From the NCBI RefSeq assembly GCF_947179165.1, contig NC_077238.1, positions 42,027,793 through 42,091,792 on the forward strand: DNA of 64,000 nucleotides. The letters are read 5' to 3'. Positions 46,344-57,885 of this stretch are shown here, in pieces (positions within the stretch are counted from its first letter, which is position 1; each line of letters opens with the position of its first letter). The DNA comes from Solanum dulcamara (lineage: Eukaryota; Streptophyta; Magnoliopsida; Solanales; Solanaceae). Under the pieces are notes generated by a model. That model worked only from the letters and a program-made list of their open reading frames with translations, did not search any database and was not told where the DNA came from. A program made the position numbers and the translations under genes.

Positions 46344-47462
46344 TGTCATGACCCAACCCTGTAGGCTGTGACTGAGGTCCGACCTGGACCCCCGTATACA
46401 TATTTGTCAACAGTAGTCAATTTGAACTATGAGCAAAGCGATACTACTCACAAAAACCCCAATGAGTTAAAACTTTTTCATGTACGTGTGGCCTCTTTCA
46501 TTCATATCGTATCATGAAAGAGAATGCAAGCCGACAAGACTCCCATAACGTAAAAATATTTATACCGTGCCGTATAGGCATAACCGAAATAAACTCATGA
46601 ACAACCTACATATACATGTCTACAAACCTCTAAGAATAGGAACGACAACATATGGCGGGATAGGGCCCCCGCCGTACCCCTATGTAACTAAATATATACA
46701 TCGGTAGTTTGGTACCAAAACTTGGCACCGAATCAATGGAGCTTCTTCTAAACTTGCTGAGTGGAATCCTGAGCTGGTGGACTCCCAAAATCTGTATTAT
46801 ACCTGCGGGCATGAAACGCAGCCCCCCAAAGAAAGAGGGGTCAGTACGATACATTTACTGAGTATATAAGCATAACATAACTGAGATAAAAACTAAAACA
46901 GGGATGCAGGAAACCAAGTATAGCATTTAATAGGGAACTGTACCTACATCTCATAAAATAAAGTCATGTATACCATTATCACGTACCGTATCCGGCCCAC
47001 TCGGGGACCCAGTGTTACAAACACATCATCTATCATGATAGGTATATATATGCCATTAACACTGTGGGACGTACAATCCGATCCCTGTATATAGAAAGTA
47101 CATGCCGAGGAATGATGGCCCGATCCATGTATCATATAATAATACCGAGGAATGACGGCCCGATCCGTATATCGTATAATAATGCCGAGGTACGATGACC
47201 CGATCCATATAATTCATAATAATGCTGAGGTACGACGGCCCGATCCGTATATTACATAATAATGCCGAGGTACGACGGCCCGATTTGTATAATGCATAAT
47301 AATGTCGAGGTACGACGGCCCGATCCGTATAATGTATAATAATGCCGAGGTACGACGGCCCTATCCGTATAATGCATAATAATGCCGAGGTACGATGGCC
47401 TGATCCGTATAATGCATAAAAATGCCGAGGTACGACGGCCCTATCCTATAATGCATAATAAT
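46201..47462. repeat. Tandem duplication, first (outer) copy, 1,262 bp
   Basis: It begins ATGGTCTTAAGATGTCG in the flanking target and runs through the LTR terminus at 46344 into the 40-bp array. The second copy starts at 47463 with the same ATGGTCTTAAGATG. The two differ at roughly a dozen or more sites by eye. Confidence 0.92.
47105..47460. repeat. 40-bp minisatellite, outer LTR copy
   Basis: About nine units of type CCGAGGTACGACGGCCCGAT plus CCGTATAATGCATAATAATG. The array end coincides with the duplication breakpoint, so unequal exchange in the array is a likely cause. Confidence 0.88.
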
Positions 47463-48724
47463 ATGGTCTTAAGATGTCGATTAAAGGTTTTATCCCACAC
47501 TAAAGTTATATACAAATATTTAAGATTTACCATGTAGTTTATGATGCTCATTATGATTGGTTATGCATCCTATGCCATATTGCTCATCATGATTGGTTAT
47601 GTATCTGTCATGACCCAACCCTGTAGGCTGTGACTGAGGTCCGACCTGGACCCCCGTATACATATTTGTCAACAGTAGTCAATTTGAACTATGAGCAAAG
47701 CGATACTACTCACAAAAATCCCAATGAGTTAAAACTTTTTCATGTACGTGTGGCCTCTTTCATTCATATCGTATCATGAAAGAGAATGCAAGCCGACAAG
47801 ACTGCCATAATGTAAAAATATTTACAATGTGCCGTATAGGCATAACCGAAATAAACTCATGAACAACCTACATATACATGTCTACAAACCTCTAAGAATA
47901 GGAACGACAACATATGGCGGGATAGGGCCCCCGCCGTACCCCTATGTAACTAAATATATACATCGGTAGTTTGGTACCAAAACTTGGCACCGAATCAATG
48001 GAGCTTCTTCTAAACTTGCTGAGTGGAATCCTGAGCTGGTGGACTCCCAAAATCTGTATTATACCTGCGGGCATGAAACGCAGCCCCCCAAAGAAAGAGG
48101 GGTCAGTACGATACATTTACTGAGTATATAAGCATAACATAACTGAGATAACAACTGAAACAGGGATGCAGGAACCCAAGTATAGCATTTAATAGGGTAC
48201 TATACCTGCATCTCATAAAATAAAGTCATGTATACCATTATCACGTACCGTATCCGGCCCACTCGGGGACCCAGTGTTACAAACACATCATCTATCATGA
48301 TAGGTATATATATGCCATTAACACTGTGGGACGTACAATCCGATCCCTGTATATAGAAAGTACATGCCGAGGAATGATGGCCCGATCCATGTATCATATA
48401 ATAATACCGAGGAACGACGGCCCGATCCGTATATCGTATAATAATGCCGAGGTACAACGACCCGATCCATATAATTCATAATAATGCTGAGGTACGACGG
48501 CCCGATCCGTATATTACATAATAATGCCGAGGTACGACGGCCCGATTTGTATAATGCATAATAATGTCGAGGTACGACGGCCCGATCCGTATAATGTATA
48601 ATAATGCCGAGGTACGACGGCCCTATCCATATAATGCATAATAATGCCGAGGTACGATGGCCTAATCCGTATAATGCATAATAATGTCGAGGTACGACGG
48701 CCCGATCCGTAGAATGTATAATCT
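47463..48724. repeat. Tandem duplication, second (inner) copy
   Basis: It repeats the 143-base target flank and the LTR terminus at 47606. Because flank and LTR were copied together, duplication happened after the insertion. The inner copy has private changes (ACAACTGAAACAGG, TGCCATAATG) at sites where the outer copy and the right LTR agree. Confidence 0.92.
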
Positions 48725-48790
48725 GTCGTGGAACGTACGACCCAATCCTTACATAGCAAAATATGCCGAGGTACATCCGGCCCGATCCAT
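48367..48790. repeat. 40-bp minisatellite, inner LTR copy
   Basis: About nine to ten units and a diverged last unit (GTCGTGGAACGTACGACC). On the minus strand all three frames stay open because 40 is not a multiple of three; the apparent 111-152 residue proteins are artefacts. Confidence 0.88.
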
Positions 48791-50860
48791 ATATATATCA
48801 TAATGAATATACGTGCACGCAAAACTCTGTAACATTTCACATCCCACATATATCATCCTAAAGCATATTTAAGATCTCCTAGATATACGACCTTACACAT
48901 CCCAACACTATTTAACCTATAGGAGGATTAAGGGTCGTAGTTCAATACTTTAAGGTCCTTATCATTCAAAAGTGGGTACAAGTCATGAGTTACATCCAGA
49001 ATCTATAAATGGGGCTATATCCAAATCCATGTCCTATAGAGCCTTTAGTCTAGTCTTTCTCGAAGCAGGAAAAGACAAGCTTTACATGCACCACTTCCTA
49101 TCACATGGAAGACTTGAAAAGTAATGACTCAACTTGTTACAGGAGTTCTAGTCAGTAGGAAGTGAACAAGAGTCTTAACTCACCCTCAGAGTTTTAAGAG
49201 TAGAATAACTTCAAACTTCATATACATAATACTTACATCTAAGTCGTTCCAAAGGAGAGGAGGAATAACTTTACATACACTACTTCTCAGTATATAGAAT
49301 ACTTGAAGAATGGAAGCTTAACTACTTTAAGAGTCTTAACATTCAATTGTGAACACGAATTATGAATCATGAATCATGTTCAGAGTTCATGAATAGAGTT
49401 ACCCGAAGCTTCATACAAATATCACTTGTCACTTAGATCTAACACATGCCCAAAAGAAAGAATAGATAGGCTCTACATATTTATACCAAAACATGCCAAA
49501 AGAAGGAATAGCTTTACATACACTACTTTTCAGCATATAGAAGACTTACAAGTCCATAACTCAACTATCGCAGGAGTTCTAATATCGAGAAGTGAATAAG
49601 ATTGATGAACCATACTCAGGGTTCTATGAATGGAATTATTCTCACATTACATACACAATTCACTTAAGACTAAGACATGCCAAAAGAAAGCTTCACATAC
49701 CTTTTTTGAATTATTCCTTATCCTTCTTGCCTCGCCGTCCTTTGAACCTATTCAACATGAAAGTAGTATTAATATCAACCCCTTTTACTTTCCAGCACCC
49801 TAGGTTATATCTTAGTATTAATGGAATCTATTTCCTTAGTCGTTTTCCCGACTAGTTTTGTTATTCGCTAAGGCGTCGACGAAAATTGGGCAGCATCTCC
49901 CCTATAATGTGACCTATCCAAATTTCCAATTAGGTCGCTAAGACCTACATCCAACCAACAATGACAACCTGAAGCAATTCACACCAACAATATACAACAT
50001 AAACTCCAAACGACTTATTCAAAAATGCGGTAGCACAATAGGGCGTCTAGCCTTTATTTTGTAACGCCTTTCATTATACGCAACAAGGGGTTGTGTGGCT
50101 GAAACCAGCAGCATCCACACCCCTTTTATAACGCATTTAGGCTCAGCAACAATATATTACACCCGTGCAGCAACAACTTACAAGAACAACACTTTATTTG
50201 GACGACAATTCACTTCTAGCGACTCCAATTTAGTTTATTTCGGGCGTCAAACATATTTATCATATTTTCACATTTCCAACCACTTACACAATGTATAATA
50301 CCCTGTATAAAACCACCATAAACTTCAATTTAAATGGAAAGGCCTTACCTTACGTTAAACTTGTCAAACTCGCCAAAACTATCAAACCGCGAAATCTGGA
50401 CAGCCCACTGTCTTATATTGTCGCTTAGTTTCGGAGGGGTAATTGAGGGAAACAGGATTTGTGGCCTCAATGAAAGTCATAGACATGTGTACCATGGTCG
50501 CATAAAAATTTTAATTAACCCTACATCTAGTTTGTACGAAAATATATGCCCAAAATACTCACCGCTGTCCGTGTAGGATTTCTAAAACAAAATCTGTTCC
50601 CTAGCATTTTCTCTTTACGTTTCTCTTAGTTTTCCAAGTGAAGAACTGAAAATATGGTTCCGTAGGCATCGTAATATACATATATACACCTCCACGTAAT
50701 TGAGGAACACCGTATATAATTAATTCATGGAAGAAAAGTGAACAACTTACCTTAATTTCCTCCAATTTGTGGCTGCTGTTGTGAGCTCTCTTTCTCTCAC
50801 GTTTCTCTCTATAATTTGGCTGATTTTTGGACTCCAAATGACTTAAGAGTCATTAACATA

Positions 50861-50870
50861 CATATATAGG
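50861..50870 (-). promoter_or_regulatory. TATA-type box of the LARD 3' LTR
   Basis: CTATATATG (minus) about 580 bases from the LTR start, followed by a TTTCTC / AGAGAGAAAG-like 5' stretch. The matching site in the right LTR is at 56656-56664. Confidence 0.55.
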
Positions 50871-50884
50871 GTCCCTTAGGAAGT

Positions 50885-50970
50885 GACACGTGTCAACCCC
50901 TAAGGGTGACACGTGTCAAACCCTTATTGGGCCACGGATCCATGCTTTCAAGGAGGGGATGCCACGTGTC
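50885..50970. promoter_or_regulatory. G-box / ABRE-type motif cluster in LARD LTR U3
   Basis: GACACGTGTC at 50885-50894 and 50908-50917, and GCCACGTGTC at 50961-50970. CACGTG is the G-box core and ACGTGTC the ABRE core bound by plant bZIP factors. The right LTR has them at 56703, 56757, 56847 and 56871. They lie just upstream of the TATA-type site. Confidence 0.55.
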
Positions 50971-50989
50971 CTTATGGGCCCCACCTCCC

Positions 50990-51037
50990 AAGTAGGTGGG
51001 TCACCTACTTGACCCTAAGTAGGTGGGTCACCTGCTT
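50990..51037. promoter_or_regulatory. Palindromic boxes in LARD LTR U3
   Basis: AAGTAGGTG-GGT-CACCTACTT at 50990-51010 and a copy with one mismatch at about 51017-51037. The right LTR has the pair at 56785-56805 and about 56812-56832. Arms match those of the other LTR subfamilies; only the spacer differs. Confidence 0.7.
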
Positions 51038-51446
51038 GCTTGAGGTTCTGCCATGTGTCACTCATCCATTGGCTTCCATGTGTCGTCTTTTCCCCTTCCT
51101 CATGGGTTCGTAATCTCGTCTTATTTTTGGAGCCTATGTAATCCATGCTACATAAGCTTGGTATGTCCTTAAGCAACTCAAGTATATAAGACGTCTAAGT
51201 TGGTAGCTTACATAGGTAAATCGAGTCCTACAACTCATTTCTCGGCCTTCAACTCCTTTCAAATTTTTATAACCCTATTTCCAATCTTCCTTATTATGAA
51301 GCATTTCGTTCTCCTTTCCCTGGAGTTATTTGATAGTATTATAAATGATCCGGCTCACATAATGATTTTTTAGAAACTTAAGACCCTTCCCAGAAACTTG
51401 AGAAGCTTAAGAAGCATTCTAAGGTACCAAAGTACGGGGTGTAACA

Positions 51447-51459
51447 TCCTCCCCCCATT
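51447..51459 (-). promoter_or_regulatory. LARD polypurine tract
   Basis: Minus-strand AAATGGGGGGAGGA directly before TGTTACACC. Upstream ATTCGGGGATGAATATTCT matches the family's pre-LTR sequence (compare ACGAATGTTCTAAAGGGGGG at 61681). Confidence 0.85.
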
Positions 51460-53115
51460 TAGAATATTCATCCCCGAATGTTAACTAGCCTCATAAGGTC
51501 TTACGAGTGCTTCAGGATTCTTCTGTACTGGCTGCCGTTCATAGGCCGTGTATCAACTCATATGGTCTATTTAAGAAGGTAGATTATCTGTAGGCATAGG
51601 GAACAGGTGATATTTCTTTTCCATTACTTCTTTCCAGTTTTGTTACCATACATCATATTGCACCCTTTACACGAACATGTGTAGGAGCTTAAAATAGCCC
51701 AAAAAATGCTTTAGCATCACCATACTAGTTTGTACGTAAACCTGTATCATTTCTTACTTCCTTTCTCTACTTACCCTTAAGTTTCCTCATATTCCAGTAT
51801 AGGAGAGATCTCTCGTCCTTTCCTTGTTTTGCTGCTTGTACACCACAATACTAGTAGTCAGTAACTTTGTTACCAATATCTTACCTTCAGTCGAATATAG
51901 CCTGGCTATTCCTTACAGTATATTTAAGTTCTCATCGTAATTCTCTTATTGTATTCATCCCCTTTGTATGAACCTATTCTTTGATGTCATACTATTCAAG
52001 TCCTTATAATTAATTCTCCGGACTATCTCCGGTATCATGGCTTTTATTTGTTTATTGTTGGCCTTTAGATCTTATTAACTCATGCTAATATGGGATCTCA
52101 CTTGAAGCCACTTCCCCCCTTTAGGGTGTACCCATGTCACTATCTGTTGTGTTCTACCTTACGCCCTTATTTCCCATTTTCCAATAGGTATGATTCTTTT
52201 CCAACACATTCGTTATACTGCACCATATCTATGCCTTCCTTTATATCTTCCATACCTTTGGTTGCCTAGGTACGACAACTTAACACAATCATGACGTGCT
52301 AATCCAGTCTAATTATGGGTACTCGAGTCACGTAGCAATTTATTCGAAGCCACTTTCTCACAAGGCTTTACTTATTTTCATAACTATCCTCATTATATTC
52401 ACATCATATCCTGTTCGCATTCTACCCTATAGTATAACACTTCTTAACCTTTTTCATGATTCTTACTGTGGGTTACTTATCCTTCTTAGTTAGTCTTATC
52501 CTCAATATATCATTCTATCCAGAACTACCAGTCTTTCCTAAATCATTTTCCTTTTATTTCAAGAAAAATTTGGGCAGAATTTCCTCTGTATTTCTTACTA
52601 TCTCAACACCTGCACATAGAAAATGCCAATAATGCCTCATAGGGGCAACACGCATAAAGATACATATATACGTATCATATCACATCATATCGCAGCCTCA
52701 CAGGACGCCCAATATCAATACTAGTATAAATTGATGGACTTACCTCGTATGTCCAACTCGAACTGCATCTGTTTAGACTTTCCATCTACTTTTCTTTTCA
52801 ATTTTCAACTTTACATGTCAACCATAATTCAATACCTTACCTGGCACCTATCATTCGTGCCTTCCTTACCTGCGTGCTGTGTAACTTCCAATATCGTCAG
52901 TAACCTTCTTATATTGATGTTATCCTTCTGCTAAAATCACAAGTTAGTATGAGGAATTTCATTCCCTATGACTCGGCTCTATCGTACGATCGTAGATATG
53001 AAAGAAAGGTAATATCCTAAATGTCCTGTAGCCTCTTGTCTATAGATGTGGTGTACAACACACCGATAAACAAGACTCTACTAGACACGGTCTGTAGACA
53101 CTCCAAGGACGAACT
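51460..53115 (-). other. Non-coding internal region of the LARD, conserved in the element at 57.8-59.7 kb
   Basis: No frame resembles gag, PR, RT or IN. Yet its minus-strand sequence aligns along most of its length with plus-strand 57769-59700: shared blocks include AGTAGATAGGAAAGT / AGTAGATGGAAAGT, GGGTACACCCTAAAGGGGGG and AATACAATAAGAGA. The order of blocks is the same. This defines a family with a fixed non-coding core rather than a random deletion product. Its role is unknown. Confidence 0.8.
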
Positions 53116-53127
53116 GCTCTGATACCA
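53013..53127 (-). promoter_or_regulatory. LARD leader and primer binding site
   Basis: TGGTATCAGAGC (minus) at 53116-53127, a perfect family primer site. The adjacent leader is shared with the gag-bearing elements. GGTGTGTTGTACACC (53050-53064) can form a 5-bp stem with a GTTGT loop, and its core TGTACA is self-complementary. Confidence 0.85.
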
Positions 53128-53892
53128 CATCTGTCACGACCCAACCCCATAGGCTGTGACTGGGGTCCGACCTGGACCCCTGTATACATATTTGTCAACA
53201 ATAGTCAATTTGAACTATGAGAAAAACGATACTACTCACAAAAACCCCAATGAGTTAAAACTTTTTCATATACGTGTGGCCTCTTTCATTCATATCGTAT
53301 CATGAAAGAGAATGCAAGCCAAAAAGACTCCCATAACGTAAAAATATTTATACCGTGCCGTATAGGCACAACCAAAATAAACTCATGAACAACCCACACA
53401 TATATGTCTACAGACCTCTAAGAATAAGAACGACAACATATAGCAGAACAGGGCCCTCGCCTTACCCCTGTGTAACCAAATATATACATTGGTGGTTTGG
53501 TACCAAAACTTGGCTCTGAATCAATGGAGCTTCTTCTAAACTTGCTGAGTGGAATCCTGAGCTGGTGGACTACCAAAATCTGTATTGTACCTCTGGGTAT
53601 GAAACACAGCCCCCCAAAGTAAGAGGGGTCAGTACGATACATGTACTGAGTATATAAGCATAACATAACTGAGATAAAAACTAAAACAGGGATGCAGGAA
53701 ACCAAGTATAGCATTTAATAGGGAACTGTACCTACATCTCATAAAATAAAGTCATGTATACCATTATCACGTACCGTATCCGGCCCACTCGGGGACCTAG
53801 TGTTACAAACACATCATCTATCATGATAGGTATATATATGCCATTAACGGTGTGGGACGTACAGTTCGATCCCTGTATATAGAAAGTACATG

Positions 53893-54328
53893 CCGAGGAA
53901 CGACAGCCCAATCCATATATCATATAATAATGCCGAGGAACGACGGCCCGATCCGTATATCATATAATAATGCCGAGGTATGATGGCCCGATCCATATAA
54001 TGTATAATCATGCCGAGGTATGACGGCCCGATCCGTATAATGCATAATAATGCCGAGGTACGACGAGCCAATCCATATAATGCATAATAATGTCGAGGTA
54101 TGACGGCCCGATCCGTATATTACATAATAATGCCGAGGTACGACGGCCCGATTTGTATAATGCATAATAATGTCGAGGTACGACAGCCCAATCCGTATAA
54201 TGTATAATAATGCCGAGGTACGACGGCTCTATCCGTATAATGCATAATAATGCCGAGGTACGATGGCCTGATCCGTATAATGCATAATAATATCGAGGTA
54301 CGACGGCCCGATCCGTAGAATGTATAAT
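53893..54328. repeat. 40-bp minisatellite, LARD 5' LTR
   Basis: About eleven units, roughly two more than in either left copy. Units differ at a few positions (CGACGG / CGACAG / TGATGG). Confidence 0.88.
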
Positions 54329-56198
54329 CTGTCGTGGAACGTACGACCCAATCCTTACATAGCAAAATATGCCGAGGTACGTCCGGCCCGATCCATATAT
54401 ATATCATAATGCATATACGTGCACGCAAAACTCTGTAACATTTCACATCCCACATATATCATCCTAAAGCATATTTAAGATCTCCTAGATATACGACCTT
54501 ACACATCCCAACACTATTTAACCTATAGGAGGATTAAGGGTCGTAGTTCAATACTTTAAGGTCCTTATCATTCAAAAGTGGGTAAAAGTCATGAGTACAT
54601 CCAGAATCTATAAATGGGGCTATATCCAAATCCATGTCCTATAGAGCCTTTAGTCTAGTCTTTCTCGAAGCAGGAAAAGACAAGCTTTACATGCACCACT
54701 TCCTATCACATGGAAGACTTGAAAAGTAATGACTCAACTTGTTACAGGAGTTCTAGTCAGTAGGAAGTGAACAAGAGTCTTAACTCACCCTTAGAGTTTT
54801 AAGAGTAGAATAACTTCAAACTTCATATACATAATACTTACATCTAAGTCGTTCCAAAGGAGAGGAGGAATAACTTTACATACACTACTTCTCAGTATAT
54901 AGAATACTTGAAGAATGGAAGCTTAACTACTTTAAGAGTCTTAAAATTCAATTGTGAACACGAATTATGAATCATGAATCATGTTCAGAGCTCATGAATA
55001 GAGTTACCCGAAGCTTCATACAAATATCACTTGTCACTTAGATCTAACACATGCCCAAAAGAAAGAATAGATAGGCTCTACATATTTATACCAAAACATG
55101 CCAAAAGAAGGAATAACTTTACATACACTATTTTTTAGCATATAGAAGACTTACAAGTCCATAACTCAACTATCGCAGGAGTTCTAATATCGAGAAGTGA
55201 ATAAGATTGATGAACCATACTCGGGGTTCTATGAATGGAATTATTCTCACATTACATACACAATTCACTTAAGACTAAGACATGCCAAAAGAAAGCTTCA
55301 CATACCTTTTTTGAATTATTCCTTATCCTTCTTGCCTCGCCGTCCTTTGAACCTATTCAACATGAAAGTAGTATGAATATCAACCCCTTTTACTTTCCAG
55401 CACCCTAGGTTACATCTTAGTATTAATGGAATCTATTTCCTTAGTCGTTTTCCCGACTAGTTTTGTTATTCGCTAAGGCGTCGACGAAAATTGGGCAGCA
55501 CCTCCCCTATAATGTGACCTATCCAAATTTCCAATTAGGTCCCTAAGACCTACATCCAACCAACAATGACAACCTGAAGCAATTCACACCAACAATATAC
55601 AACATAAACTCCAAACGACTTATTCAAAAATGCGGTAGCACAATAGGGCGTCTAGCCTTTATTTTGTAACGCCTTTCATTATACGCAATGAGGGGTTGTG
55701 TGGCTGAAACCAGCAGCATCCACACCCCTTTTATAACGCATTTAGGCCCAGCAACAATATATTACACCCGTGCAGCAACAACATACAAGAACAACACTTT
55801 ATTTCGACGACAATTCACTTCTAGCGACTCCAATTTAGTTTATTTCGGTAGTCAAACATATTTATCATATTTTCACATTTACAACCACTTACACAATGTA
55901 TAATACCCTGTATAAAACCACCATAAACTTCAATTTAAAAGGAAAGGCCTTACCTTACATTAAACTTGTCAAACTCGCCAAAACTATCAAACCGCGAAAT
56001 CTGGACAGCCCACTGTCTTATATTGTCGCTTAGTTTCGGAGGGGTAATTGAGGGAAACAGGATTTGTGGCCTCAATGAAAGTCATAGACATGTGTACCAA
56101 GGTTGCAAACAATTTTTAATTACCCCTACAGCTATTTTGTACGAAAATATATGCCCAAAATACTCACCGCTGTCCGTGTAGGATTTCCAAAACAAAAT

Positions 56199-56389
56199 TT
56201 GGGCAGTACCTCCTCTACACTTCATCACCCTTTTTTGCGAAGCTAAAAGCAAAACTGGATTTAAAGGTATAAATAAAAGTTATATACCTATTAAATACCT
56301 TTCCAAAAGATATTTAATCACACGAAACTAAGCTATACACAAGAAGTTATACCAATATTACTAACAACTGTCTACTCAAAAAACGGGTT
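56199..56389. other. 190-base block present only in the right LARD LTR
   Basis: Left LTR reads AACAAAATCTGTTCCCTAGC across the site. The block starts TTGGGCAGTACCTCCTCTAC, a motif that also occurs elsewhere in the LTR (TTGGGCAGCACCTCCCCT at 55492), so it looks like native LTR sequence deleted from the left copy. Confidence 0.7.
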
Positions 56390-57240
56390 TGTTCCCTAGC
56401 GTTTTCTATTTACGTTTCTCTTAGTTTTCCAAGTGAAGAACTGAAAATATAGTTCCGTAGGCATCATAATATACATATATACACCTCCACGTAATTGAGG
56501 AACACCGTATATAATTAATTCACGGAAGAAAAGTGAACAACTTACCTTAATTCCCTCCAATTTGTGGCTGCTGTTGTGAGCTCTCTTTCTCTCACATTTC
56601 TCTCTATAATTTGGCTGATTTTTGGACTCCAAATGACTTAAGAGTCATTAACATACATATATAGGGTCCCTTAGGAAGTGACACATGTCAACCCCTAAGG
56701 GTGACACGTGTCAAACCCTTATTGGGCCACGGATCCATGCTTTCAAGGAGGGGATGCCACGTGTCCTTGTGGGCCCCACCTCCCAAGTAGGTGGGTCACC
56801 TACTTGACCTTAAGTAGGTGGGTCACCTGCTTGCTTGAGGTGCTGCCACGTGTCACTCCTCCATTGGCTTCCACGTGTCATCTTTTCCCCTTCCTCGTGG
56901 GTTTGTAATCTCGTCTTATTTTAGGAGCCTATGTAATCCATGCTACGTAAGCTTGGTATGTTCGTAAGAAACTCAAGTATGTAAGACGTCTAAGTTGGTA
57001 GCTTACGTAGGTAAATCGAGTCCTACGACTTATTTCTCGGCCTCCAACTCCTTTCGAATTTTTATAACCCTATTTCCAATCTTCCTTATTATGAAGCATT
57101 TCTTCTCCTTTCCTTGGAGTTATTTGATAGCATTATAAACGATCCGACTCATATAACGATTTTTAAGAAACTTAAGAGCCTTCGTAGAAACTTGAGAAGC
57201 TTAAGAAGCATTCTAAGGTACCAAAGTATGGGGTGTAACA

Positions 57241-57643
57241 GCATCCTATGCCATATTGCCAATCATGAGGGGGTTGCTCTTGTGAACCCAAGTGTGGGTA
57301 TGAAAACAACAAGAGTTTTGGGATTCCAAGGTGAAAGTCGATCGACAAGAGTTTATTGATGGAATTTACAAAATTGTGGAGATTATGGGGTTTAGCCGAG
57401 TTGACAGGGTGGAGTTGGCCACTTATCAATTGTAGGGTGTTGCTAATATTTGGTTTGAGCAATGGAAGAGTGAAAAGCCTTGAGAGGCGGATACCGTGAC
57501 TTGGGAGGAATTCAAAAGAGTATTTCTTGATCGCTTTTTCCCAATGGAGTTGAGGGAAGACAAGATACAAGAGTTCAATCTTAAACAAGGATGAATGCTT
57601 GTGAGGGAGTATTCCCTCAAGTTCACTAAATTGTCAAAATACA
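57241..57643 (+). pseudogene. Gag of the older plus-strand gypsy element
   Basis: Readable frame: VDGIYKIVEIMGFSRVDRVE, LATYQL, then stops, NIWFEQWKSEKP, VTWEEFKRVFLDRFFPMELR, EDKIQEFNLKQG, REYSLKFTKLSKY. This is the retrotransposon gag core (W..W, W-EF...F--RFFP-E-R-, EY---F--L--Y). It is cut at KY by the next element at about 57644. Its 5' side is 44374-46343 beyond the LARD. Confidence 0.82.
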
Positions 57644-57644
57644 T

Positions 57645-57764
57645 GTTATCCAGCCTGTGATGTGCTATAACTTAAACAGGGGACAAATTTACTTATAGAT
57701 AGCAGGGATATACGCGAGTGCCTAGTTAGGGCACCTATTATGGCCTCAGGGTTGGATCATGAGA
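57645..57764 (+). mobile_element. Terminal piece of a 5' LTR
   Basis: It aligns with the reverse complement of the first ~110 bases of the LARD LTR (GACAAAT, GGGTTGGATCATGAGA for GGGTTGGGTCGTGACA). The rest of this LTR is missing. Confidence 0.7.
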
Positions 57765-57768
57765 AAAG

Positions 57769-57885
57769 TGGTATCAGAGCAGTTTTTCCTAGGAATATCT
57801 ACAGATTGTGTCTAGTAGAGTCCTATTTATTGGTGTGTTGTACACCACATATATAAATAGGAGGCTACAGGACATTTAGGATGTT
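57769..57885 (+). promoter_or_regulatory. Primer binding site and leader
   Basis: TGGTATCAGAGC at 57769-57780. The leader has GTCTAGTAGAGTCC, GGTGTGTTGTACACC and GGACATTTAGGATGTTACC in the same order as at 53013-53127. Confidence 0.85.

Larger units (their letters stand above)
46344..51446 (-). mobile_element. LARD 3' LTR, enlarged by the tandem duplication
   Basis: Plus-strand ends TGTCATGACCCAACC and GGGGTGTAACA. Without the duplication it is 3,841 bases. It lacks about 190 bases present in the right LTR at 56199-56389. Confidence 0.88.
46344..57240 (-). mobile_element. Large non-coding LTR retrotransposon derivative (LARD type)
   Basis: Two ~4-kb LTRs (46344-51446 with an internal duplication; 53132-57240) flank 1.7 kb without any gag or pol similarity. 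A primer site (53116-53127) and a polypurine tract (51447-51459) are in place, so it has the sequences needed for reverse transcription in trans. Target duplication: GTATT (46339) or GTATC (47601, duplicated copy) on the left, GCATC (57241) on the right; the differences are C-to-T changes. It lies inside an older gypsy element. Confidence 0.88.
53132..57240 (-). mobile_element. LARD 5' LTR (4,109 bp)
   Basis: Plus-strand ends TGTCACGACCCAACC and GGGGTGTAACA. It aligns with the left LTR end to end with scattered differences. It has a longer 40-bp array and a 190-base block (56199-56389) that the left LTR lacks. Confidence 0.9.

Noticed and set aside
47105..47460. Regular repeats that look like a CRISPR array
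   Set aside because: Units are contiguous 40-bp repeats with no unique spacers, in a plant LTR.
48318..48849. Minus-strand ORFs of 111 and 152 residues across the 40-bp repeats (also near 53844-54455)
   Set aside because: Repeats of 40 bp without stops leave all frames open. The residue repeats are a by-product and no known domain is present.
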